NCBI GenBank assembly: GCA_024516035.1
Contig: CM044967.1
Location: forward strand, 9,551,413 to 9,615,412
Reading direction: 5' to 3'
DNA length: 64,000 nucleotides
Source of the DNA: Bactericera cockerelli
Lineage: Eukaryota > Arthropoda > Insecta > Hemiptera > Triozidae
In this document: piece after piece, positions 1-11,687 of the stretch
Layout of the letters: every line of letters begins with the position of its first letter
How positions within the stretch are numbered: position 1 is the stretch's first letter
Position numbers and translations under genes: made by a program
The notes under the pieces: generated by a model
Databases searched by the model: none
What the model saw: the letters and a program-made list of their open reading frames with translations, nothing else
What the model was told of the DNA's origin: nothing

Positions 1-371
1 ATCATGCTTCTTGGATAAGTAGAGATATCCACTGACCATGTGCAAGAAGTCGACTTAGAACTCGCGGTAGTGTGGAATTGTAGAGGATAAGCCTCCTGAG
101 GACAACTGAACTTCAAATATCCTCCAAGTGTAATAGTTTTAAATTAGTGTAGTGGTATTTAAAACTCCACACTTGTAAGTAATAGATAAATAAATATTAT
201 TCAGCATTAAATGGATAGATACAATTTCACAAGATTTAATTATATTTTTTGGATGAGTCCTTTATAATTATCACATTGACGTAAGATAATTGGTGTCACT
301 ATTCAAAATCCTCTAATATATACTACCAGCGGCCTGGTCGCTTCACCAAGCCATCACACACACACCACATA

Positions 372-690
372 TACATGAAAGCTCAAACCCTTACCTAAAA
401 CTTTCTCGCTTTAGTTATAGGTCGTCGCGACTAATTTCAAGAAAAAATGTCATTTAGGTCGAAAACCGTGGATATTTTTTGCATTACCCATCCATTTTCT
501 GTCTTACGGCGTAGCTCAAGAATGGCTCATCAGAATTCCGCGATCGATATGTCAAATGAAAGCTTAAACCCTTACCTAAAACTTTTTCGCTTTGAGTTGA
601 TAGGTCGTCGCGACAAATTTCGAGAAAAAATGTCATTGAAAAACGTGAATTTTTTTTGGGTCACCCATGCAATTTTTGTTTTTTGTCCCT
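372..690. repeat. Degenerate tandem duplication, period about 185 bp
   Basis: Two diverged copies of a block share AAACCCTTACCTAAAACTTT, ATAGGTCGTCGCGAC and GAAAAAATGTCATT, beginning near 374 and 556. The short open frame across it has no recognisable domain. The remaining 3' flank of the SPS copy, 690-1813, shows only AT-rich DNA and no clear gene. Confidence 0.6.
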
Positions 691-2509
691 ACTCAGTGTA
701 GCCTAATGCCTAGGGAGATTTAAACTAGCCTAGAAGAATTTTCTGATCCCAACAGACCAATGTGCAAAATTTCAGGTTTCGGTAAAACGGTGTGGATTTG
801 TATAAAGAACACACATACATACAGACAGCTTTCTTTCATAGATATTAGTGTACACAACAAAAAAGTTCGATTTGCTTAACACCTGTTATATTAATTTCAT
901 CCGAATCCAAATTAATCCTTAGGTCCTTTCACTACCAATACGCCCACAGCAAACCAAAAGGTCCTCTCGTTCAAATTCAAATATAATTATTAAGTATCTC
1001 CTTAAGAAAGACTAGGTTAGTATAAATAATTATATAAAATGATAACAGTCGTTAAATAGTAACTACAAATATAATTTTATTTTGTGCGAAAACTTGATGA
1101 ATAAATTTTACAGAAACTTCATTCCTTTGACATTTCTAAACGAAATTTACTCATAGGAAATCACAAGCAGCAAAATACACCACGAATTTCAAATTACGTA
1201 GATTTGAATATACAATATCACAGAACTTACTATTTAAAGTACTTTACAAAAAACATTATTATTTGCTATCTATTTTTAATTTCAAAAGGAGTCAATATTT
1301 AAATAGGAAATACAATTTATCCTAAATCATAGAAGTAAAAACTGAGATCTCTTAAAGGTTAGAATACTTCTGAAATATCTCACAGGCATTTTAATGTAAG
1401 AAATCAATTTGTGTATTTTTAAATCACCTAGCACTTATGGTTAAGGAGTTCAGAGTTCGATGGCCGTGTAATGCGTTGAGTTAAGCTCAACCTTTTCTAT
1501 TAGCGAATGCCCTCTAACACAAGGAGTGTTGAATATGAAACTCTCATACTTCGTGGGACTTTCATCAGGTTTTGTGCAATAATATACAAGGTTAATTCTG
1601 CAGGTTTTGTGTACTTCAGGTCAATACTTCGTTCCTCTTAAAGATGAGTCGATTTGCACAATTTCACAGAAATCCAGCTAAAATTCGATGTATTAGTGAC
1701 GCAACTTTGTTTCATTCGGTTTGATTTGATTTTTTTTTACACCTGAACAGAAAAAAACACACCTGATGCAAGTTTGTACACCATGAAACAATCAACATTT
1801 GTCAGAAGAACCTCTACAAAGTAATATGTATTATGGCTGGACTGTCTGGAATTACTATTTGTCTATTGCCGGACGTCACCTCTCCAATAATCCATGATAA
1901 CCCGTCCATTTCCCTGATGAAATCTGCAGCATGTTTTTCAGGCAAACAGATGAACAACCCTCCTGCAGACATGAATGAATCATAAACAATATGTTGCGCT
2001 GGTTTTTTTGTACAATAATACATTTTCTTACCACAGGACTGTTGTTAGGGCTCTACAGCTACACTGTATCTCAACATTATATTCATAGTAAATTATTGAA
2101 AATTTAGTAATGGCACTACTAGTCGCTAATAACACTATTAAAGTTTATTATTTATCCTCGACAGTTTTGATTAAATATTGAACTTTGGTTCCTAAAATCT
2201 CTTACACTGTTACAGGAATTAAATTTCATATGCAAGCATGTAATGCAATAGATGACATGATACTTATTGTTTAAAAATCGCCCCATACTCATTAATCCTT
2301 TCAAAGTTAATGTGAATAGCTGGGTAGTTTGCCAGCAAATGTAGTTTAAAACTCCCATCGTTGAAAATCATGGCCATTTTCTATGGATGTTGTTTATAGT
2401 GTAAAAAATAGCAATGAAATCTCTTCTATTCAGCAGTTGTATTTGATGTGTATTATAGATTGAAATACATTAGAAAAGACACATCAATGCGCCGACTTTA
2501 ATATTAAAA

Positions 2510-2560
2510 TTTAAAAAAAAAAAAAAAAAATAAACAATAATAAAAAAAAAAAAAAAAAAT
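2510..2560. repeat. Paired poly(A) tracts
   Basis: Two long A runs separated by TAAACAATAATA lie inside the last SPS intron. This looks like simple sequence or the tail of an old retro-insertion; I could not delimit a parent element. Confidence 0.5.
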
Positions 2561-3121
2561 CTGAATCTTTTCAATCCTTATGAACATTCCTCAGAACAAA
2601 CTAACGTTAAAAATTATCAGAAGGGGTATAAAAAACAATGAAAAGCTGAATGCTGACTCTTTTGGTTGAGTAAATTCTGGCTACCATCGTCGAGGACATA
2701 AAGCAGATAAAATAAAATGTTACAAAATTTGATCTCCTTTTTCACTTTGTCTTTCCCAAATCCTACGGCGGCATTGGTCAACCTTTTCCTCTGGATTAGG
2801 TTTTGTTTGGTTCTGGCACTTGCATTTGATGTTGGGGCAAAATAAGTTTTAATTTAAAATGAGAAAATCTTACCTGAAGTTTCAATTCCAAGTCCTTTGT
2901 TCACATTCTGATAAAATCTAGTGCCAGGATGGGATGCAATAACGCCCAAGGGATACAATATTGGAAGGTGTGTATAAAAAAGTTGACGTCTTCTGATTGA
3001 TACTTGATCAAGTTTGAAGCATGTCCTACAAGACCGTAGCCTGTAATGTCCGTGCATGCATGAGCACCATATTTTTTCATTAAGGACAGCAGCTGAAAAG
3101 TAAGTTATTTAAATAATCCTT

Positions 3122-3310
3122 TTGCCTTATTCATACTGCCTGATTAGAACCAATGAGTCCTGTTATTTTAGCAGTAAACCCAAGACGTATTATTTGTGGT
3201 GAAAATCCCAAATGGTAGTATAACTTGTCATATCCCGACTTTCAAACTTGCGACCTCTTTGGGTTACCAGAAGGTTGTACTAGATGTTATAATGTCCAGG
3301 AAGATGCAAG
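3122..3310 (-). repeat. Degenerate tRNA-headed SINE (family A) in SPS intron
   Basis: The segment matches the rc of the better copy at 62091-62313: CTGCCTGATTAGAACCAATG, TTATTTTAGCAGTAAACCCA, ATAACTTGTCATATCCCGAC and a GCGACCTCT block. It is diverged and lies entirely between the third and fourth visible SPS exons. Confidence 0.65.
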
Positions 3311-5612
3311 TAGAATTTAATTGGATATTTTTTTCCCACAATAATGATAACCATGATTTTATTTCCGTAGAGTTGAAATGGTAGGAGCACAAACCTTAAG
3401 AACATTAAATTGTGTTTTACTGTACAACATTTATCACACAAAAGTTATTCTTTAAATTAATTTTTACGAGGGGGTTGCCTAATGCTACCATGTGTTTCTA
3501 TGAATACGATTTGCTATTTTTGTTTTTTTTGTATGCTTGATTGCTATGAAAATTGTTTACCAAGTGATGAAATTTAGAAGCACTGATATAAATAAAATTC
3601 AAGTAACAAAGCACAAACCTTTCTTATTGAGAGTAGCCATGAGAGATATGGCTGAGTTTACACAGTTCTTCAGTCTTAAAGGGTCAACTTTAATGTTTTT
3701 GAGAAATATTATTTTTCTTCATTTTCCACCCAGGACCTTACTGTGACTGCCATTTGTGTTCCAAGGGGCTTTGTTAGAATAATCACATCACCTGCTTTGC
3801 TTTTTTTGGCCTAAAAAAAAAAAAATTGCTTTATTAATTTTGCTGTTGTTGTTGTGTAACTTCAATTTTAATTAAACTAACAAATTACAGTTAGCCAGAG
3901 TAGTACGGAATTCGAAATAGCATTGTCATGTTAGTTTATGTGGAATTTGAAATATGCTTTTGTTCTTCATCTTTTAGAATTACACATAATTTTATATTAC
4001 AATAGAATAGAACATTTTTCTAATTAACCTTTTGATGTCTCAAATATAATCATGAGTCTCAAAAACATACCTGATTAAAAATTGTTGCATGCAAAATTAT
4101 AGCCATGTAACATAAGAATATATAATTCCACATGTTTCCCATTTTACTATAGGGTTGTTAGGTGGTAGAAAATGCTTCTATTAACCTTGTTTGGAGATTA
4201 CCTTCTACTAAAGAATATTATTATAGAGCAGCCTAGTTTCGAAGTCGTTTTTACATAGGAATCTAGAACGTCATTGTTTGATCTTGCATGAGCTAAGCAG
4301 CTAAACTTGACTCTTTGTCTAATCTCACAACAGTCAGACTTTTGTTCTAGTATGTAACTGTAGAATTTTATGGAGTATCCAACTCAAATTTAATGAAAAT
4401 TTGATCTTGCAGTTCCTTTTTTTGTGGTAATACTTACATTATGAATTCTTCACTTGAACATACAGAAGTAACAACTCCTCCAATTGTTAACCATGGATTC
4501 AAGTTGATGGCAATTTTTGAAATGCTTACTCCAGCAATGTGAGCTTGTGCTTTGAACCCTTCAATCAACATGGGAATAATAACATTTCTTTCAATATCAG
4601 TCATAGCAGTTGAAACACCTACAATCATTTGCAGGGTGTCAATATCAGTAACACCAACTGCATAGATGTCACTTAAAACATTTGCACAAGCTATAGCACC
4701 CATAATATGTGGATGGTTTACCAGAGGGTAAAAGAAGTCAGTTGACTGAATTAAGTAAATTTGTTCCGCTCCTTTTCCAGAGAGTGGTATAATGCAGGAG
4801 TCTAGACCTGAACCTGAAAAACCAAATATGTACATATTATACACAAATTTACTGGTGATTACAACTAGCAGGCTTAGCAACAATACACCTAAGTATGTGG
4901 TACTTGAAACTTTTTTTGATAAGTTGGCATGCTAATCTGTGGCACTATTGATCCTTAGTGTTACCAACTTTCTTCACTGTTGTGAATTTTTGGACAGTAT
5001 TTTTAAGAACAATAATATCATTTTTTTTTCAACTTTTAATTTGGGTTTGACTAGTCACAACAAACATCTAGGATAAATATCATAAAAAGTTCAACTATAA
5101 AATTATAGCCCTTAACTATAGATCATTAATTTAACATTCCAGTTGCAGGTACAAATATGTAACCCACGATTTAACAGATTATTTCATAAACTCTTGATCA
5201 TATTATTTTCATAAACTCTTATACAAAAGAGTTATTTGTGACCAAATGACCAGAAAAAATGTTTATGACTTCAAGACTGGTTTCACGTTTTCACCTTATG
5301 AAGTACCTAAATTCTCACCCTCTAGAAATTGCACACTTCTTAGAAACCAAGCAAAAACTTCTTAGATTGACATTTTTTTTAGTGTTTCTAATTTTAATGG
5401 CACTATGTATCTAAATCTTTATATCTTCTAATTTAGGCTCTTTTTTATCAAAATGCCAGTTGTAGGAATAACCTATCCACATTTATTAGAAGCAGTCTCT
5501 CTTTAAAGTTTTGTATTTCACATCACACTGAGGTCAAAACTATAGGTATAGGAAAGAAGACATTAATCATCATTACCTAAGCTTTGTGAGGAGTTTGGAG
5601 CTTCATTGAATG

Positions 5613-5661
5613 TCCCTGACAGAAGTTTGGTTAAAACTATCTGGGGAACTTTGCAACCTCA
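5613..5661 (-). promoter_or_regulatory. In-frame UGA plus candidate recoding/readthrough stem-loop
   Basis: On the minus strand the TGA codon (5661-5659) is followed by 11 nt and then a hairpin at 5647-5613. Reading 5' to 3': UCCC pairs with GGGA, CAGA pairs with UCUG, AGUUU pairs with AAACU, around the loop UAACC. There is a one-base bulge on the 5' side and a three-base bulge (UCA) on the 3' side, giving 13 base pairs. Hairpins just downstream of UGA are known to promote Sec insertion or readthrough in some selenoprotein and SPS genes. The pairing is seen directly; the role is inference. The hairpin lies wholly within the exon. Confidence 0.6.
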
Positions 5662-5747
5662 TCCTATTAATCCAGCAAATTTTCTCAAACCAAACTCTTT
5701 TGTTAATGCATGATTTTCAGGATTGAAATCATCAATTTCTTTGGAAT

Positions 5748-8454
5748 CTGCAAGGCAAAAGAAAAGTTGTTAGAGAAGCTCTGATAATTTCCAGTCAACT
5801 GAAGTACCTACTTGTCATTTAATTCACATGATTGTTAAAATACAGACAAGGTACTTTCAGAGTTGAATTTGAGCATAGATTACTCATGCATGAATTGACA
5901 TGGGCATAAACTAGAAATATTTTTAGTGAGTTCAGATCATGTCTAAATATTTTGGAAGTACAAGGAGGAAGTGTAAAATGGACTGAATTTTTCAATATTA
6001 CAGTACTACTGCATGTCTGACTAGGGGACATTAACAGGTTAGCAACCAAGCTCTATTTTTTTCAATTTGCTTTAAATTTCTCTATCATCACCAAAAACAA
6101 TAACAAAACTTTATTCAAGAGTACCACTACAGAAAAAATCCAAAGGTAACATTTTGTTCCTAAGACTCCAAGCTTCCTACTCATATATGATTTGTATAGA
6201 AACAAGGGTCACAGCTGTGTATTTAAAAGGGCCAGATTTGTGTCTTTAAAGTCTGCAAAGCAACTTGTTTTTTTCCCCCCCCCCCCCCCCAATTTAAGGG
6301 ATGGTTCCATCTATTAATGTCCTTTTTTAATTATATTAACAGGCATGGCTCAATATACATGAGTACATGTATATTGGGTGACAAAGCAGGACAAGGGACA
6401 AATCTGACCCTCAATGTCATTAACCTAGCTGTTAAACAGACAGAAGACCTGTGTCTTGCTAAATGACTCCAGGGAACAGACTAGCCAACCCTAACAAGCC
6501 AGGCTAGCTTGCAGTTGTCCAGAAAGGTTAATGTCTTATAAATCTACCATGCATAAACACAGAACCACCAGGTCACAATTTACCCCACAAAACCTGGGTA
6601 ACACTAACTCGTATTCAAACTGGGTTTGGAAAATGTGGTGATATGCTGTATAAATAATGCATACATCCCTTCCCAGAAAGTAGTCAATGTGGAGTTCCAA
6701 ATCAAACAGTCCACCATATAGTTCAGGAGTGTCCTGCATCATCTTATCCTGGAGACTTTAAAAAATTCCTGCTTGCCACTGAAGATGTTATTACATACAT
6801 AAATAGCAATGACTTCAGTATATAAGTTGAGAGGTTTTTCCAAATTTATTTCATTTACATTACATTTTGTTCATTTTTATATTGTTAAAGAAAGTTTGTA
6901 ACTTACAAATGTGTAATAATAAAAAGCCATACAATCAATAAATAATGTCTTAGAAAGAAAAATCCCAAGTTCTCATGAAGGTTGATCACACATAAAAATA
7001 TGTTGTTCAGGACAGGTCAACTAAAGTTGGCTGGAGACCATCACTCCCCCATCTGTACCCATCTCTACCAGTCATTACATTATTGAATTTTTCATTCTTT
7101 TAATTTCCTTCAATAGCATTACATAACAAATGAATCATCATCCAGCCCTTGTTACATTTAAAATTCCATTATTACTAGGACCCCATCATTCCTGAGATAA
7201 TAATTACTAGGGTTTTAAGTTTTCAGAAGTTATAAATTATATTTTCATAATATATAGCTACCATGGAAGAGTTTCTTTACCTTTAATATTAATCAGTTTC
7301 AACAGCATTTTAAAGTTTTCCATTTATTTTGTATCTGGAAATATTGGAGAATAGGGAATTTAAACAAAATGCAAAGAATTAGAGATTATACAGTAGACTC
7401 TGGTAAAAATTACTGCTGCAGAAGGCATCTGGATATTTTTTAATTGCACACAAAAAAGTCATATCTCTCCACTTTATATTTAAAAAGAAGAGATGATAAG
7501 ATCAAGTTGAAAGAAATTTGAAAGCGCGCGTAAAAACGCCCCATCCCATACTCCACCATAATCAATTTTTAGTGTTTTTTTTTTATTAATTTATATTATG
7601 ATTCGATGCGTTTTTGAAAATTATAATATTAGTTAATAATATTTTTTTATCACATTTTGAACCAATTTTCAGCTTCAAGCCTGATGACCGGTTCCTCACA
7701 ATTGCCAAAAACACGAACCACCTAACCTCAAAATCAGCGTTTCGCTCGAAATACGCTTACTTTTTGCAAATTCAGGGATTGGCAAGAATATAAACAAAAT
7801 TGTGGCGGTAATTTAAAAAAAAACCTTCATTATGTGAAATTGAGGCGTATTTGGTGTTTGATCATTTGTCAGATAATTAAATATAATAATCTTTACTCTA
7901 TAGAAATAAACAACGAATTTGATTATTCAACAGGGTTCAACAAACAACCATAAACATTATTTACGAAAAATTCTCTAGAATAATTCATTTTTAATTCTCA
8001 TTAAACTATCCCTTTTTCTCTTTTACCTTACTACAGTCATTGCTTCCCAGCTTCATTTTTTTATATTTCTTCATCTGTTAACTTGCCGATGAGGGCGATG
8101 AGGTAAAGTGAAGTCGCTGAAATTAATGTTTTGGAGATCGCGCATGGCACTTGGTCTGTTTTTGTGCATAAATTTAAAATCGTCGAAATCGAATTTTGTT
8201 TCAACGAAATTCGGATCGCCCTAAAAGATTATTGCTTTAAACCTGGCGGGACGCAGTCATATATATTATATACGAATGTCAAGGAACCAAGGTCTGTCGT
8301 AATCTAGCTTGTGATCAATTGTATACTATGGACATAAAAGGAGCCTAGACATTGGTTTTGGGCGTCCATATAATCCTCTCACCACCGTGATTTAGGTATC
8401 AATACCTATCTCACGGACACGGAATTATTATTATATAATTGTATACTATTTGTA
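5748..8454. other. Upstream of the SPS copy: repeats, no identified start exon
   Basis: No confident coding exon was found. A poly(C) run of about 18 is near 6276-6293. Segments at 6400-6530 and 6960-7075 are rc copies of sequence at 33010-33290, marking a dispersed repeat. The half-unit at 8245-8305 resembles one arm of the neighbouring fold-back. The missing first SPS exon should lie somewhere here, perhaps around 8030-8060 where ATGAAGCTGG occurs on the minus strand, but no phase-compatible donor was proven. Confidence 0.5.
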
Positions 8455-8755
8455 AAATATTTTTTTTGTAATTATTACTAAGTTACGCGCGCTCTAAAAC
8501 TTTTTATATTCTTGTTGCAAATAATATTGAATGTTATAGATGGCGGCATGCAGTCATATCCGACACTGAAGGAACTAAGATTACGACAGACGATTACAAC
8601 AGACCTTTTGGTTCCTTCAATGTCGGATATGACTGCGTGCCGTTAGGTTATAATCGAGTTATTTTGCCTTAAATTACATGCCATTATATTTGCAACAATA
8701 ATAAAAAAAGTTTTAGTGCGCGTGTAAGTTTATAAAAATTACAAAATTGATTTAA
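8455..8755. mobile_element. Fold-back (long inverted repeat) element
   Basis: The two halves are imperfect reverse complements. The outer blocks ACGCGCGCTCTAAAACTTTT and AAAAGTTTTAGTGCGCGTGT pair, as do the inner blocks GCAGTCATATCCGACACTGA and TCAATGTCGGATATGACTGC near 8550-8570 and 8615-8635. No transposase is present. The arm sequence recurs as a half-copy at 8245-8305, so this is a family rather than a chance palindrome. Confidence 0.7.
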
Positions 8756-9299
8756 AAATTTATATCATAAAAATAGAACGCAAATGACTTCTGCTAGTAG
8801 TGGGATTATATTTACTCTGCGAGAAAAAAACATCTTGGTAAAAAAATCTTGTGACTGAGGTATGTATTATTAGTACCTCTTTGGTAACTTCAGCAATAAG
8901 AGTTAAAATATTTTGCCGTACCCTGTAGAAATTTCGATAAAAATTTCAAGACTTTGGTAGCTTTGGGTACATTAGCTTTTCTTGTTTTTATGCTTTCTGT
9001 TTATGTTCTTGAATTTTTAAATTTTGGCGCTTTTACTTTTTTGCTACCTTTGGCGTATTTCACAAAAAATACGCCAACTCCGTTTCGCGAGAGCAAAACT
9101 CTACTGGCGCTATCTTAAAGAATCCTTTGGAACTAACATTTTTCGAAAAACACGGTGTTTTTTTGAAGGTGAAGAACCGAGTCTGATAAACAATTCTATC
9201 AATATAACCAGAAAAATGACATTGTTGTTCAATTTTGTCAACATAAATATACAATCAGAGCAGAAGGATTATTAAATGCATCTAGGTGGCTGCTGTTTC

Positions 9300-9780
9300 A
9301 TGATCACGAAAGAAAAAAAATGAACTGGTGTGACACCGCACGACTTTCTTTATCACTCGAAAATAAGTCGAATTCCGCCACTGGCAGAACCCCATCAAGA
9401 TGAATCATAAAAAAGTAAGTCCAAGCGGGACTCCCAAAATATCGGTAAATTAAGGCCGGGTTCCAAAAAGTTCAAGATATTAAAAAAATGATCAAATCAG
9501 ACCGCCAAATCCGTATTATATTTTTATTCTGAGAAAAACCAAAATTTTCGTGATTTGTGTGGTATGTAAAATCAATTTCCATACCAAGTTTCAAATCTCT
9601 TACCGTTCTCGCGATATCGTGTTCACGGACGGACCCACGGACCAATGGCCAAAAACAACTTTTTTCGTATCCTGAGGCTATGATTATTCGTTCAGAAATG
9701 TGTAAAAATGGGTGGCCAAATTTTCAACAAATAAAATATACTTTACCGATTAACCGAACACAGTGAGGGAGCGAAGTGAC
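9300..9780. repeat. Dispersed repeat shared with 35.69-35.89 kb
   Basis: Blocks here such as CGCACGACTTTC, ATTCCGCCACTGG, AAGCGGG and CCAAAAAGTTCAAGAT reappear in the same order in an NFRKB intron at 35690-35890. No coding function is apparent. The parent element is unknown. Confidence 0.5.
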
Positions 9781-10379
9781 CACACGAAGTGAAGCTGTTT
9801 TAGTTTGGGTATTGGACGATTTGGCTTTTGTTTGTCTGTCTGTTCCGCTAAAACTCAAGATTGTTTAAATTTAGAATACTTGTTCATAGGGGTCTTAAAA
9901 TTTTAACTGATGTTTTTAGGCCGATTTAGGCCACTCGGGGCCACCATGGGGGCCGTTTTGGTGAAAATTAAAAATGATTTTTCTAATTTTATCAAATCAA
10001 GGAATGCTCTTGAAATTTTGTAGTCATTCAAAAATAAAACACTGCCAATATGGACACAATAGTTCCTCGTGATTGCTTCACATTGTATACACGTGACAAT
10101 TTTGAAATTTTATACTAAATCACTTGTATCTCCAAAACCGCTTAGTTGATTTTCTTCAAATTTGTATTCTACAATAGTAATAGAGTTTTACAGTTCACAG
10201 AAATACTAGTTATAGGATTAGGAAAGTAAAACATATTTTATTACCGTTTAGGCTCAGGCTTAAAATTGATACAATTAAATTTTGAGATTGATCGGTCGGC
10301 CTTAGGAACCTGGAGGGCTGATAAACGGCTTTTTGGAACGTTACATATTATGATAGTCCATGAGGTTCCGGACCTATCC

Positions 10380-10732
10380 TTAACACTCTCGCGACCGGCA
10401 CTTTTTTTTTTTTTTAAAGCTTTATTAGGTAGAACAAAAAATATTACAGTAGAACACAATGAAATATAAAGAAAAACAAAAAGATTAAACAAATATACAA
10501 GAAGGAAAAAAAAAAGAGAAATGTCCTACCTAAAGGGCGGGGTTATTGCCTGTGGCAATCTCTTCCACCCAACGCATTCCACCGGCGCTCTGGAGGTAGG
10601 TCGCTGCGTTTGTACCACCTGTGGCCCAACCGGTCCATTCCGTGCAGACACGTTTGTACCACCTGTGGCCCAGTCGGTCCATTCCGTGCACACACGTTTG
10701 TACCACTGGTGGTACAACCGGTCGCGAGAGTG
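10380..10732. mobile_element. TTAACAC-ended MITE carrying a 44-bp tandem array
   Basis: Perfect 15-bp terminal inverted repeats CACTCTCGCGACCGG (10384-10398) and its complement (10718-10732) bound the element. TTAA is present on the left flank (10380-10383), but the right flank reads AAAC. Inside are 44-bp tandem units starting at 10608, 10652 and 10696, each containing TTTGTACCACC. Open frames on both strands of the array are by-products of the repeat. The element is probably a non-autonomous piggyBac-like relative. Confidence 0.65.
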
Positions 10733-11314
10733 AAACAATATTTGCATTGTGTTCCCGTGACATCTTGTATAAGATAAATCATGTGTTGGATGTCGATTAC
10801 TAATTTTTCTACACTATGTCTACATGCCTAAAAATAAAATAAAAAGTATTTTCAACACTCAAAACTAGTTGTATTTTATTTTATTATAATATCTTATATT
10901 AGATATCGAAAGTGTTGTGTTCATTTTTGTTTTTTTTAAAATGTTGGTCTGTCTGTCTGTTATTTGCATTCCTACCAACGCACAAATCTCTCTCAGAAAC
11001 TAAAACCACAGAACAAATTTTAACAAAAATTTGAAGACATATAGAAAACGTAGGGCAACGACTTCGATTACTATAGACCTCTCTTTAAATAAATGTTCAT
11101 TAAAAAAAGGAGACGTAGATGGTCCCATTTTAAATTTATCAGCTTCAAAACTAGAGCATCTTGGAGGTAAAGGCCATAATAAAATTGGTAGTGTATTTAA
11201 AAAAAATAGATTTACAATTTTTTAAAGTCTCAAAAAGGATGATTGAAAATAATGGTGTGAATTTCACACAACTTGCTCTATTCCTCAAAAAAGAACTGAA
11301 AAACATTACATTGC

Positions 11315-11606
11315 TTAACACGTTCGTTACCGAACGGCCATATGTGGATGTTTTTGTGTTTTTCTTTGGGACCGAAACACACATGTGGCCATTATCAAAA
11401 TTTTAACGAGGGACCGGACATCCATATATGGCCTTTTTGAGGTAGGTTGTTAGTATTAGAACAGATATAGGATCGATTCTTGTACAAATACGATGCCAAA
11501 TATGCAAAAAAAAAAAATCATTTTGGTACCCAGGATGCAACAGCGACTTTACCGCCTGGTCCCTACGTAAAAATTGAAAAAATTGGCTTGGTAACGAACG
11601 TGTTAA
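11315..11606. mobile_element. piggyBac-like MITE flanked by TTAA
   Basis: TTAA at 11315-11318 and 11603-11606 flanks inverted termini CACGTTCGTTACC and GGTAACGAACGTG. TTAA duplications are the hallmark of piggyBac transposition. The roughly 284-bp interior has no transposase. Its edge lies 82 nt beyond the RPUSD1 stop codon, so it may form part of that gene's 3' UTR. Confidence 0.8.
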
Positions 11607-11687
11607 GAAGCAACATTACCAAATTCACATTTTTTTTCAAATAAGTTGGCACTTTTTCTCCATGTCCATCCAATCTTGAAGAGACAT

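Larger units (their letters stand above)
1814..5747 (-). pseudogene. Selenophosphate synthetase (SPS/SelD) copy with in-frame UGA, apparently decaying
   Basis: SPS makes selenophosphate from selenide and ATP for selenocysteine synthesis. Five exons are visible on the minus strand with GT-AG borders: 5577-5747, 4438-4813, 3619-3810, 2874-3092 and 1814-1962 (TAG at 1814-1816). Recognisable blocks in order are KFAGLIG-stop-[72 protein letters not shown] and WIIG. Exon phases agree only if four single-base lesions are allowed: one base short in the A7 run near 3801-3807, one short in the A5 run at 3712-3716, one extra near 3080-3083, one short near 2967-2973. The usual TGGQT before NPW reads SKIAI at about 4520-4540. 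The single in-frame TGA in the first exon (5659-5661) is at the family's Sec/Thr/Arg site, next to the conserved Lys. The first exon begins mid-codon, so an upstream start exon is missing from my model. A degenerate SINE lies in the intron at 3122-3310. Alternative: a functional gene with local sequence errors, or a diverged paralogue. Confidence 0.8.

Noticed and set aside
5659..5661. TGA treated as an ordinary nonsense mutation
   Set aside because: It falls exactly on the family's Sec site and no other stop occurs in that exon, so an ancestral UGA codon is more likely.
10608..10732. CRISPR-like array
   Set aside because: Units are contiguous 44-bp tandems without unique spacers, in a eukaryotic genome.
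10521..10803. Overlapping Cys/Trp-rich open frames on both strands
   Set aside because: They are produced by the 44-bp tandem array, with no splice or start context.
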